This document shows, in pieces, positions 36,913 through 47,056 of a stretch of 64,000 nt of DNA. Position numbers and translations under genes: made by a program. Location of the stretch: NCBI GenBank assembly GCA_017354895.1, contig CP071499.1, positions 62,001 to 126,000 on the forward strand, given 5' to 3'. This DNA is from Podospora comata. Lineage: Eukaryota; Ascomycota; Sordariomycetes; Sordariales; Podosporaceae. Every line of letters begins with the position of its first letter. The stretch's first letter is position 1. The notes under the pieces are model-generated. The model did no database searches. It was not told where the DNA came from and saw only the letters and a list, made by a program, of their open reading frames with translations.

Positions 36913-37984
36913 ATGGACAGCGAGAGGGAGGGCATCATTCTTCTCTTGGGGGTGACGGGTGCTGGAAAGAGTTATTTCATCAATCAGCTGAAGAAGAAGG
37001 GTCCTGTAACCGAACGACCTGTGAGAGAGGGACACACTCTTCGTTCTCGTGAGTACCTTATCCACTGGAAACACAGACAGGAGCGCCAGCATAGTTACCA
37101 GGTTCATGGTTGCTAACGTTGATCCAGAGACTTCACGCTGTCAACTGGTTCAAATGGTTCTCGAAGACGATGACGGAGACGAGAGGAGCATCTCGGTTGT
37201 TGATACGCCTGGATTTGATGACACTGAAAGACCGGATGGCGAAGTGTTGGCTGAGATTACCGAGTTTCTGGCAACCCAGCACGCACTTGGCATACCACTC
37301 AAAGGTGTGTTGTACCTTCACAAGATCACCGACAACCGGATGACCGGGTCCTCGGGGACCTATCTGCGGCTCCTTCAATCCTTAATTGGAGATTCTGCCA
37401 TGGCCAACGTCGTCTTGGTCACCACAATGTGGTATATGTTGCGTGACGAGTACGAAGGGGAGGGTCTTCGACGCCAGACGCAACTCAGTGAAAAATACTG
37501 GAAATCCCTGACAGAAAAAGGGGCGGGGGTAACGAAGTTTGAGGGGACTCCCGAAAGCGCATGGTCCATTGTCCGTAAGCTGGCACCAAAGGAACCTGTG
37601 GTTCTTGACTACCAACGGCAAGTTATCGAAGAGGGCCGCGATCTCATTCGCACCAATGCTGGGAACAGTCTACTTCAGAAGCTGGAGTCGACCAAGGTGG
37701 AATACAGCATCAGGCTCAAGGACCTCGAAGATCAACACGATGAAGCCATCGCCATCGGAGACAAGGCAGTGGCTCGGGACAGGGAAAGAGAGATAAGCGA
37801 GGCCCAGGATGTGTTGAGGCGAATCGACAAGTCGGTGGCCAAGCTGGGGGCACAGCCAGGTCCGCGGATCAAGGAAGGGGTTGCCAGGGCCATGAAAGGC
37901 CAGGCGGCAGGGCGGGCGGTGACGGTGCTGGCAGCCATTCTGAACATCACCTTGTTTGTCGTGCAGCTGGTGGTGGGTGTGTGA
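36913..37984 (+). CDS. AIG1/GIMAP-like GTPase with C-terminal membrane anchor
   Basis: Exons 36913-37048 and 37128-37984 (79-nt intron with GCTAAC branch site) give 330 residues. G1 is GVTGAGKS at 13-20, after ILLLG; G3 is DTPGFDD from residue 71. The usual G4 NKxD is absent; at that place the sequence reads VLVTTMWYML, as in other fungal AIG1-like proteins where T(T/N)MW replaces it. A coiled-coil rich in Glu/Lys/Arg spans about 215-285. A hydrophobic tail, VTVLAAILNITLFVVQLVVGV, ends the protein and would act as a tail anchor. Vertebrate GIMAPs and plant IANs with this layout sit on ER, mitochondria or lipid droplets and act in immunity or stress. An upstream in-frame extension lacks an ATG. 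Confidence 0.87.
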
Positions 37985-38520
37985 GATATGGTGGGTGTGT
38001 GAGATAATAGCTCCTCGGCTAGCTTAAAAGTGCCCCGCCCTCACTCCAAAGTTCAAACCTCAGCTGCCCGCGGCCCTCCATTGAGTGTTCCGCCGACCTA
38101 CTATTCGACAATTTCAAGATAAGCGCCTAGATTTACTCACCTACCTTACCTACTCATACCATTTCGTTACCCGCAATGTGTTCTGATTGCCTTCATTTTT
38201 GGCCCCGTTGTGTCATGGGGGACCCGAATGGATCCCAACAGGCAGGCTGCGAGCCCTTGTGCGGCCAGGCAGTACCAATCCTTCTGGCTAGCCTGAGGCG
38301 TTCATGGCGTCGTTGTGGCTGCCTCCATGTCAATAGCGTGATGCATGTTGCTTCCACACCCCGGTGTACAAACCACCATTCAGGTAGCACAAGTCTCTTG
38401 AGGCTGAGGGCGCCAAAATTCTCGGAGGCACAGAGCTAAGAACATGCACTTCAACCATGTTGCCAGGATGGGGGATGTGGTGGGCTCAGGAGATTTCCTT
38501 TTCTTCACTTCGTCAGTCAT
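37985..38520. other. Intergenic, no feature seen
   Basis: Downstream of the GTPase, upstream of the coiled-coil gene. A tandem copy of GGTGGGTGTGTGAGATA overlaps the GTPase stop region. Confidence 0.6.
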
Positions 38521-40368
38521 ATGGACTATTCACTTCGACAACGAAGCTTGACCGGACAGAATTATCCACCTCTAACAACTCATCACAGATCCCGACCACT
38601 GGGTCGTCGAGTTCCAAGGCCACGCACAGCAGACGAAAGTAGCATGAGCGCGACTTCGTGGTTTCAGAAGGCGAGGATACTTCCCATACCAACAGTCCTG
38701 CCTGACGATGACCGTCTCAACGGGTCGCCCATGCCATCTGGTGGCAATTCCTCTCAACACTCTCGTTCAAGGGACTCGGCTTCGTATCACGACATTTCAG
38801 CAGGCCCGACAACCCATCAGTCCGCATGGTATCGATTAAAGAAGAAGCCGAAGCTTGGGTCACCAAGAGTGTCAAACAAAAGTATAGACGGTGGTATCGT
38901 GAGCGTCGCTGGTTCACGAAGCAGCTTCTCAGCGGCGGACCAGCCCTCTAAGTTGGGCAAAAGGAACCCAAATGGACTTGTCTCTCTCGACAGCCCTCCA
39001 GCTGTTCCACCGAAGCTTCAGGTCGAAACCGTGTCAACTCTCGAAGTCGTGGCATCTCGTTTGAGCATGAGCGCCAACCCAGTTATTGAGCAGCACAATC
39101 GAAAAGGGAGTATGCCCAAATGCGGTACCGTGGCTATCGCAACCACTTTGCTCCAGCAAGTTGACAGTGCCATTGACACCAGTACCATCCCGAGCCCACA
39201 GCCAGTGCCCAGCACCAGCATCGCATCCGATTTTTCCTGGCAGCAAGCAAAAGATCGGATGAACTACCTTGAACTGGAGCTCCGCCAGGCCCAGCACGAG
39301 ATCGAGCATGCCCATAATGAGATCGCGCAGCGAGACCAGGAGATCGTCAGGCTGGGGGAAGAGCTCAATGCGGCCAGACAGGTCCTCCCGCCAGAAATAG
39401 CCGCTTACGAGGAGCAGCTCGCTGCCCAAAACGCTCTCATCGAGCGCCTCCGCACCAAGGCAGCCGATTCTGCCGGCATGGCAGCTGAGACACCGCTCGG
39501 GCAGTCCCGACTGCAGATGACAGAGAGCAGAATTCTCGAGGCATGGCGAGAGCTGACCTTTGAGGTACACAATTTTGTTCGCTGCTATCTGAGCATCGGA
39601 GACTTGGGTGCGCGCAAGATGGAACAGTGGGCCAAGGCCCGCGGGGACAAGCTGAAAGAAATATGTCCCGGCTATGATCGAATGGTGCTCGACAAGGCGG
39701 CATCAGATTGGTTTGTCGAGGCGGCCATCTGGAAAGTCCTACATGGTGCTGTCTTTGTTAGCTCGACGACCCATGGGAATGCCTGCTGGGCGGGGAGATA
39801 CCAGAGCAGACTCGAAAAGCTGAGTGTGTTGTTCCTCGTCCGTTTCTTCTGCAAGAAGGTGTGGTGTTTGTGTGCTAACCGCGAACGGGACGATGAAGGC
39901 GTGGCGCTAGCATCGTCCATCAAACCCTCTGAACCAGACAAAACGCGCCACTTCCACCAGTGGAAAGCAGCTACCACTTCTCTGATCTATGCCCTGGGCC
40001 CCAAAGCCACCGATGTCCAGGAGACCATCCTGGATGTATCTGACAAGCTCGAGGAGCTCATCGATCCGTTCAGATCCCGCCTGCCCATGGTTGCTGTGCG
40101 GGATATGCTTCGCAAGATTGTCACAAAAGCCATCGCCTTTGACGAAACATTGTGTGGTCAGCAGAGCTGGTATTATCTCTGCTACCCGGACCTCCGTGAC
40201 AACTTTGAACTAGACAGCAAGTTGGCTAATGTGGCCGAGAAAGAGTGCATCACAGGCCAAAAGGCCAAATTCGTGATTCGGCCGGGCCTCAGTCGGACAG
40301 GAGGGAGAAGGGGAGAAGGCAACTATGCCGAAGGGCAGGTGCTGGACAAGTGGCTGGCGTGCGTTTAG
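38521..40368 (+). CDS. Coiled-coil protein of unknown function, fungal-specific
   Basis: An open frame of 615 residues; a start at 38644 (MSATSWFQKARILP) is also possible. Residues 1-230 are Ser/Pro-rich and disordered. A coiled coil (MNYLELELRQAQHEIEHAHNEI and following) covers about 245-320. A helical C-terminal domain follows with WRELTFEVHNFVRCYL, ASDWFVEAAIWKVLHGAVF and the SWYYLCYPDL segment near the end; I have seen similar C-terminal domains in other ascomycete hypothetical proteins but know no function. A likely hidden intron of 75 nt (39824-39898, GTGTGT...GATGAAG with GCTAAC inside) is stop-free and a multiple of three; splicing would replace an odd hydrophobic, cysteine-rich insert with EKLSVALASS. 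If spliced, the product is 590 residues. Confidence 0.7.
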   Translation: MDYSLRQRSLTGQNYPPLTTHHRSRPLGRRVPRPRTADESSMSATSWFQKARILPIPTVLPDDDRLNGSPMPSGGNSSQHSRSRDSASYHDISAGPTTHQSAWYRLKKKPKLGSPRVSNKSIDGGIVSVAGSRSSFSAADQPSKLGKRNPNGLVSLDSPPAVPPKLQVETVSTLEVVASRLSMSANPVIEQHNRKGSMPKCGTVAIATTLLQQVDSAIDTSTIPSPQPVPSTSIASDFSWQQAKDRMNYLELELRQAQHEIEHAHNEIAQRDQEIVRLGEELNAARQVLPPEIAAYEEQLAAQNALIERLRTKAADSAGMAAETPLGQSRLQMTESRILEAWRELTFEVHNFVRCYLSIGDLGARKMEQWAKARGDKLKEICPGYDRMVLDKAASDWFVEAAIWKVLHGAVFVSSTTHGNACWAGRYQSRLEKLSVLFLVRFFCKKVWCLCANRERDDEGVALASSIKPSEPDKTRHFHQWKAATTSLIYALGPKATDVQETILDVSDKLEELIDPFRSRLPMVAVRDMLRKIVTKAIAFDETLCGQQSWYYLCYPDLRDNFELDSKLANVAEKECITGQKAKFVIRPGLSRTGGRRGEGNYAEGQVLDKWLACV

Positions 40369-40815
40369 TTATGCCCCTGGGTTCAACATCATCATTGACA
40401 ACAGAACATGATGGGTTTGATCCACAGACTCCAGTGGTCTATTTTATCTACCGTTAATTACCGAAGCTGTGACATGTCAATACATTCATCGAAACGCAAA
40501 ACCGTCAGGGCTCTCTTTGATCATCAAAGCCAACTCTGCAGCAAGGCAGAGTGGTTCAGATCTGCTCTCAGATGTCTGATCAAGAGGTTGAACTGGTTGA
40601 CGAGGTCCCTCCAGAAGAACTCATCCTTTCAGTACATCCGGGCAGTAAGTGTTTGCTCATCATCCGGTTCGCAAGATGTTGCTAGCAGTGTTTTATACAT
40701 GAAGCGTAAATGGAGAGAGACTGTGCCAGCTTTCACAAGGTGAGTAAAATTGCATAACTCCTGGATGAACCAACAGGCTTGCTTTTCTGCCCCAACGGAG
40801 AAAAAAAAAGACAGA
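40369..40815. other. Convergent 3' region between the coiled-coil gene and RIO1
   Basis: No gene seen. A poly-A run at 40800 precedes the RIO1 stop on the opposite strand. Confidence 0.6.
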
Positions 40816-42513
40816 CTACTTCCTCTTCTTAGTGGTGGTAGCAATGATCCTCTTCTTCTTCGCCTTAGGTATCTTCTCGGCCCTCTTGGCTCTCTTCTCC
40901 TCCTTGACCGTTTGCTTGTGCTGCCTCTTCTCGTCTTTGTCCTCATGCTTTTTTCCTCTTGGCGGGCCCTTGTCAAATATGCTTTGGTCGATCTCGCTGC
41001 TCTCTGACCTGTCATCACCGTCCACCGTAGTGCCATCTTCTGAGTCCTCTTCTGAGCCCTCTTCTGCGGCCTCCGGTTTCACGGAAACTGTATTGGCAAG
41101 CATGCTGTTGTAGACTAGCTGCTCAACGGGCATTTTGGCATCCCGTTCCATATCGTAGACCTCGTCCAGGGTTCGGGGGATGAACTGGTTGCGGAAGACT
41201 TCGACATCAACTTCCTCGGTCGCGGCATCCTGGATGGAAGGGCGGGTCTCGTAGAGTCGCTCGATGGCCTCGGAAAGCTCTGGCTCCTCGACAGGACCAT
41301 CTATCGCCGTGATGAAGTCAAATATGGCGCGGTCCTGGAGGGTGTCGACACCTTTGCGGCGGAAAAAATCGCCCACATTCTTGATGTCCATGCGCAAGAA
41401 CTCGAGGGCACGCGGGTGCTCGTGCTCGACTGACTGCGAGACGTCGATAATGTACAGCTTGTTCTTGTCATAGAGGATGTTGTACTCGCTCAGATCGGCA
41501 TGTACCAGGTTGCAGACCCTGAAAAGACGGCGCATGATGCCCAAGAGCTGGATGTACACAGGCCTCCACGGGTTTTCGGTGCCCTCATCGGAAAGAGTGG
41601 CATCCCGCAGTCTTGGGTAGGCATAACCCCGTTTATTTCCCAGGAACTCCATCACCAAGACGTGAGACTTGAGCTCCAGAGGTTCTGGGCATGGAATGCC
41701 GGCAGCATGCAGACGCTTCAAGTTGCGGAACTCCTTTTCGGCCCATTGTTTGACCATCTCCCGGTTGTTCTTCTTATTGGCACCTCTCTTGAACCTATGC
41801 TCGCCTGTAATGTACCTTTCTCTGTCCTTGAAGACGAGAATGGCCGTCTTGTAAATCTTGATGGCGCGGTGCAAGGGGCGGGTTCCATCCAGGGGATCCA
41901 ACACGGCACCGTAAACGTTGGCCTCCTTGCCTGTGCTGATGGCACCGTGCACCTCACTGACAATACCGCGGCTGATCATCTTGAGCAGAATCATGCGTGT
42001 GCGCTGGTCCATCACCAACTCGTTAGTGGCGCGGTCGGCCTTGTCCTTGTCCTTGTCCTTGACCTCGCCCGTGCGGTCATCTCCGTTCCAGAAGTCGTCG
42101 TCATCGATTATAAGATCGGTCTTGAGCTTCCTTGCGTGCTTTGCCAGTTCGGAATCGAGGTCGTCAAGGTGGTTCGAGTTGTTGGCCTTTGGCTTCTGGG
42201 CGTTGGAGCGGGGGAGAGCTGTGGGTGCTCCATTGTTGGCGCCTTGAAGCTGACGCTGGCGGTTCACTTGTTTGGTGATGTCGCCCGAGTTACCTTCACC
42301 ACCCTCCAGGTAATCATCGTCGAGTTCGTCGCTGTAGGCCGCATCATCATCGCTGTCTTCCCACAAGTACTCGTCGACACCACGCGGGGCAGCATTGGCG
42401 AGCTCAGTGGGGATGGGCTCAGTCGGAGCATAGCCTTGGTTTGGCTGGTAGGTATAGGGCGGCTGGTGCGGCGCCGCACTTCCGGGTGCTACTGGCTCCG
42501 AGGAAGACATCAT
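40816..42513 (-). CDS. RIO1: Atypical protein kinase/ATPase Rio1 (40S subunit maturation)
   Basis: A single exon of 565 residues from MMSSSEP at 42513; the frame stays open 66 codons further upstream, but that part is proline/serine-rich and probably leader. An acidic N terminus (EDSDDDAAYSDELDDD) is followed by the RIO domain. The family-specific P-loop STGKEANVYGAV is at 193-204, the ATP-binding lysine in AIKIYK at 219, the catalytic loop HADLSEYN at 338-345 with Asp340, and the metal-binding IIDVSQSV with Asp357. The C-terminal tail is acidic, then strongly basic (KRAKRAEKIPKAKKKRI), a probable nuclear-localisation and RNA-contact region. Rio1 acts in late cytoplasmic 40S maturation with 20S pre-rRNA cleavage. 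It is divergent from ATG17. Confidence 0.96.
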   Translation of the reverse strand: MMSSSEPVAPGSAAPHQPPYTYQPNQGYAPTEPIPTELANAAPRGVDEYLWEDSDDDAAYSDELDDDYLEGGEGNSGDITKQVNRQRQLQGANNGAPTALPRSNAQKPKANNSNHLDDLDSELAKHARKLKTDLIIDDDDFWNGDDRTGEVKDKDKDKADRATNELVMDQRTRMILLKMISRGIVSEVHGAISTGKEANVYGAVLDPLDGTRPLHRAIKIYKTAILVFKDRERYITGEHRFKRGANKKNNREMVKQWAEKEFRNLKRLHAAGIPCPEPLELKSHVLVMEFLGNKRGYAYPRLRDATLSDEGTENPWRPVYIQLLGIMRRLFRVCNLVHADLSEYNILYDKNKLYIIDVSQSVEHEHPRALEFLRMDIKNVGDFFRRKGVDTLQDRAIFDFITAIDGPVEEPELSEAIERLYETRPSIQDAATEEVDVEVFRNQFIPRTLDEVYDMERDAKMPVEQLVYNSMLANTVSVKPEAAEEGSEEDSEDGTTVDGDDRSESSEIDQSIFDKGPPRGKKHEDKDEKRQHKQTVKEEKRAKRAEKIPKAKKKRIIATTTKKRK

Positions 42514-43361
42514 GGACGGCAAGGCTTTGAGATATACGAACTGTCGCAGAGGCAGGGTAGTCGGGGAGCACGGCGATGAAATGCTGGATTGGTGGCGGTT
42601 GGAAGTTTTTGGTGGGGCGGACGCTCTTATCTTATCGGCGGACCGCGGGGGTGGTTGCCTGTCAGGTCCGGGTGCTGCGATGTAGCAAGGACGATGGTCA
42701 AATGAGAACACGCTCGTTTATAAGGACTGCAGCAGGATGAATCAAGGTCAAACCTGGCCACACTTCAAAAGTGACATAAAGTCAAAATAAATCCAAAGCC
42801 AACTTTTAAGAGAATCAGCCAGCGTTCAGTCGCCAGAGATGACCCCATCATTTCTGGCGTCCCATCATCATGAACCGTCGATTACCCCTGGCAAAACATT
42901 AGCATACACCACCAGACCTTCATCATCTCACCTAGGACGGCAGGAACTTGTCCATCAAGGGACAATAACACGTCTATCTCGGGCTACTGTCGAAGGTAGT
43001 GCCATGGCCGGTAGGTACAGTACATAGAGATGAAGCACGCGTAAGTGGAATCCGACACAGATGGACGGTGAAGGTGGCAGACATACTTGGCTCGTGCGTC
43101 CCCTGCTATCGCTGGCGATAAGCTATTGACAACACCCACGGACGGCTGCAACACCGACAAGGCTCCAGAGTCAAAGCTCCAGACATTCAGCTGTTCATCA
43201 ACAAGACAGGCAGAAGTCTCGTGGGAAGTCCCTTCTTTCTCCACCATCATCAACAAAGATGCCGAGACCCGCGGGCCCCATCTGCTCTCCTGTTTCCGTC
43301 ACCACAACACCCTTCCCAGCCTAGCACTTGACGCATCCGACTTCCAGGTTACCCCAATCCA
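42514..43361. promoter_or_regulatory. Divergent promoter interval RIO1 / ATG17
   Basis: 848 bp between the two start codons contain no gene I can support. No specific factor site identified. Confidence 0.5.
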
Positions 43362-44915
43362 ATGGCATCTCCCGGCTCAGCCTCGTCAACAGGCGCACCT
43401 TTGCAGCCGATATCAACCCAAGGCCAAAAGCCGCCACCGTCAAGCTTCGATGCCGATAATGTTCCTGTCGAGGTGCTGGTCAAGCATTTGCTTGCCGCGA
43501 AGCAGTCGCTCTCTTCCATGGCGCTTGTGCTTCGCGCCAACGGCCTTTCCACCCATGCCCGCCAGATGCACGAGGAGTCGGTGGTACTGAGCGCGCAGAC
43601 GGCCTTCTTGCGCAGTGGCATCAACGACCAGATCTTCATCCTGCGACAGGTGCGCCGAAAGATGGTTTCCGTCTACAACAGCGGGCGCAAGGATTTCGAC
43701 CGGCTTATCCGCGCGCTGGACGGCGTCAATGGCCGGCTCGAGAAGACCATCCAGATGCTTCGTGATACGGTTGTGGAGCCTGCATTCCGCCCTCCAGGTG
43801 AAGAGACCAGGTCATTGATAGACTTTGTCGATGAGGGCCAGGTTGACATACTCCGAGAATCCTTAAAATCTAGCATAGCAGAGCTCAAAGTATGATGTCA
43901 TCTGTTGCTCTGATATCCTTTCTCACTGTCCCGGTCACTAATGGTTGTCCTTGTGTAGGCCGCGCAAACCTCCTTCGACGGCGACCTCCTCCGGTTCGAA
44001 GACGATTTACGTTTTCTCAACAAACGTCTTCCGTGCGCGTCCTCGGACCCCTCCCCGTCTTCCTCAAGTTCCCACAACCAGATTCCCCAGCTCTTGGGCC
44101 AGCTTTCCGACCTCTCGCATTCCATGGCACAGCATCTCAGCTCCCTGACTCAGCATTTCGACATGTGCGTTACTGCCGTCCGGTCAACCGAGGGGGGCGC
44201 TGCTCTTGCTCGTCGCAGAGCCGCAGAAACAACCGAGGACAGCGGAGATCCCGTCTCCATCTCCGGCGTAATTACAGAGCAGGAATCTCGCATGGCCGAG
44301 CTCGAGCCAATGGATCCACACGAGAGGGCCGAGATAATACAAGTCGTCTTGGAAGATTCGCCTCAGGTGGAGGAAGTTGTTTCGGACATACAGAATGTAC
44401 TGCAGCGCATGGAGGACGTCTTTGGAGCACTGAAAGACCAAGCCGACACGATTCGCGCCGAACATGTGTCTACTGTCAATGCGTTCGCACTGCTGGAGGA
44501 TATCGGAGCCAAACTGCCGAGTTATGTTGGTGCCGAGGACGAATTTGTACAACGTTGGGAGGGAGAAAAGGAAACAATCTTTGAAAAGATGGATGAGATG
44601 GAGCGCCTGAAGGAGTTTTATGAGGGGTACCTGACTTCCTATGACCGACTGAGGGAGGAGGCAGACAGACGAAGGGTTGTAGAGGACAAGATTGCCAATA
44701 CCTGGCGCAAGGCGAAGGAGATTGTGGATGATCTGCTAAGAGCAGACCAGGCGAAGCGAGAGCTCTTCCGGCAGGAAGATGGAGAGTTCCTGCCTACGGA
44801 TCTATGGCCAGGAATGAACGACCCGCCCAAACGATGGGAGGTGGTGCCGGTGGAAGAGGAGCCAAGCACGCCTCGACCTGCCAAGGCACAACCGAATGTT
44901 ATCAGGAATAGCTAA
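43362..44915 (+). CDS. ATG17: Autophagy scaffold protein Atg17
   Basis: Exons 43362-43889 and 43959-44915 with a phase-0 GTATGA...TGTGTAG intron of 69 nt give 494 residues. The APG17 domain starts at VEVLVKHLLAAKQSLSSMALVLRANGL and runs through LRQVRRKMVSVYNSG, DFDRLIRALDGVNGRLEKTIQMLRDTVVEP, FVDEGQVDILRESL, and, after splicing, AAQTSFDGDLLRFEDDLRFL. The rest is coiled coil (EEVVSDIQNVLQRMEDVFGAL, EFYEGYLTSYDRL) and ends with the proline-rich WPGMNDPPKRWEVV typical of fungal Atg17. It dimerises as a curved rod and organises the Atg1-Atg13 kinase complex at the pre-autophagosomal site. Confidence 0.95.
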
Positions 44916-45539
44916 GATTTTGCTTTTGGTTTATTCCAGATATTGTTTTTAAGCGGGGAGGAATGGTATCTCAAGTAGCTAGGCGTTGGTTGGGTGTTGG
45001 TTTCGGGATACCCAGACTTGTATCTTTTTTTGTTATCAACAGGGCCAGTGATAGGAGATCTGTGATTATACCTACGCAACATGCTGTCTTTGATCTGACT
45101 TCCTTGTTGATACACAAGTTTACACGCGTCAGACAGTTGAACGTCTTGAGGATGGACAAAGTTATCTTGGCTTATGCTCAGAGTGGATCTCTAGCAAATA
45201 TTGATGCGACTGATAAGAGACGGGACCACAGTGTATTCAGGGTCTCATATTGGAGGTTGCAGACGCTTCGCATGGAACTGCTGCTAATACTTGCCAGAGA
45301 GGCCTATGAACTTGCTATACTCCGCCAAATCCTTTGCCATACACTATTAACACCATCATCATGCCTTTCGTGATGTGCGTGAGTGGGTGGGTGACGTTGA
45401 ATTGTAGGGGCACAGAGGGTATATAGACAGCAATCCAAACTCAAGTGGGGCTAATGCCAACCCAAACGCTCGGGTAAAAACATGGATAACGAAAGTCTTG
45501 GCGGCTGGTTCCACCAAAAGGTTGCTGTCGGAAACTAAA
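44916..45539. other. Intergenic, entry into the repeat block
   Basis: Composition is normal to about 45.5 kb and then turns AT-rich. No gene seen. Confidence 0.6.
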
Positions 45540-46201
45540 GATGGGGTAAATTTCTAATCAAAATTTCCAAAACTTCCAAAACGGTATAGTAAGTAAAGAG
45601 AAGGATTTTTTTCAAGGGCACCTTAACCCTGGCTTTTTCCTACTTTTTTGCCCTAGCACTTCCTTTACCTTGGCAAATTCAGCTTAAAAGCATATCAAAA
45701 TACTACGAAAATTAGACTTTTGGTGTATATTATAACGGAAAATACTTTAAATATAAAAAAAAATTAATTTTAATAGAAGTCATAGTAAATTTATAAATAT
45801 TTTTCTTTACTTTTTATTAGCGGCGTTTTAAAGTACTTTTTAATTATGTAATATTTACTAATAAATAAAAATTATAAGAATAATAATTATTAATGTATAT
45901 TATAAGCGAGTCGCGCACTGGCTATTGCGACGCGTTCTCTCTACACTTAACATTATTTTGCTCTACAACCCAATATGCCACCCACTTCAAAAGAAGCCAG
46001 GATACTCTTAGCTCTCAAAGCTCTCCAATAAAACAAAAAATTAAGCTTTAAAGCCGTAGTTAAGCGCTATAATATATTACCATTAACCCTCTGCGACCAA
46101 CGCGCTGGCCGGCCCGTATAACGCGATACCACGCCTAATTCAAAAAAGTTTACTTAATTAGAACAGGACACTATTATTTAATACGTTATTGAGTTATATA
46201 C

Positions 46202-46549
46202 TGAAATGGTGAAAAACACACAAGAACAACCACAACACCACAAATATACCGTCAATAGGTCCTTAAATGATCTTACCTGCGTGACAGTGGCTCGCTCGCA
46301 GGCCGCACTTCACGCAGGACAAAGAAAAGACGTTATGGGCTTGCAGGCCGCATAATAGGTACTGGAATGGCCTGATCAGAGAGCCAGAATTGCCTGCACG
46401 CGAGCAAGGCACAAAATACAAAAATAAAAGTCGATGATCTTTCTAAAACAGAATGTCAGAAGCAGACCGTTTATATACATGACTTCTGACCTCCTCTGAG
46501 CTCCATTTTCTTACTTATACCCTCAGGCCAGTGCCTGCACCCCAAACTA
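46202..46549. mobile_element. 348-bp solo-LTR-like insertion in the transposase, ATAC duplication
   Basis: It begins TGAAATGG and ends CAAACTA (TG...TA, CA possibly mutated). It is flanked by ATAC at 46198-46201 and 46550-46553. Deleting it with one ATAC joins E-L-Y-T to the expected continuation without frame change, so both borders are fixed to the base. Composition is normal; only the flanking transposase is AT-rich. No coding capacity, consistent with a solo LTR or short non-autonomous element. Confidence 0.82.
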
Positions 46550-46649
46550 ATACGTGAGCTTTTCTATTAAAATTGCGTAATGTAGAAAATATAGTTAACT
46601 AATTACTACGTGTACGAGACGCGCTTCTTATTAGTAAACTCTAGGTATA

Positions 46650-47056
46650 TGTTATGGTTTTAGGAGACAGTGGGGCCAACGAAGAACCAATCAGAGCTGG
46701 ACCGAGCGATTGAGCGGAGCTCACGGTCCAGGAAGACGGAACGGACCAATAAGATGAGGACTGGGGACCGCGGCGGGGCTCACGGTCCACGGTCCAGTAT
46801 CGGCTAATTAGAGGTGGACCGAGGACCGTTTATAAGTCAACGGTCCACGGTCCTAAGGTCTATATATACGGAGGAACTAGCTGGTATAGATAAATAGTTC
46901 CGCAATATACAATATAAGTTATAATCGTTGGTATCTAAACTGTTGTGATCGAGACAAGCCATTATTGTACACTGTTTAGCTATACCGAACCAGGATTGTT
47001 CAGAAGTGCCTTCAACCAGCATCCCTTTCAGAGGTTCTGGATAGGGGTTCGTCACA
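46650..47056. mobile_element. 407-bp solo LTR, TGT...ACA ends, GTATA duplication
   Basis: It begins TGTTATGG and ends CGTCACA, classical TGT...ACA termini, between direct repeats GTATA at 46645-46649 and 47057-47061. Removing it with one GTATA joins the transposase codons for (Trp)-V-Y to N-F-V-K-R in frame. Inside are several copies of (C)ACGGTCC and GGACCG, some as small palindromes, and a TATATATA box near 46860 as in an LTR promoter. No open frame of note. Retrotransposon class cannot be told from the LTR alone. Confidence 0.87.

Noticed and set aside
41500-42579. 359-codon open frame on plus opposite RIO1
   Set aside because: It is the complement of a well-conserved kinase gene, has a valine/leucine-rich shadow composition and no family motif.
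46924-46940. TTGGTATCTAAAC, similar to a copia primer-binding site, after a possible LTR end
   Set aside because: The duplications GTATA and the restored transposase frame show that this lies inside one 407-bp insert, not at an LTR/internal junction.
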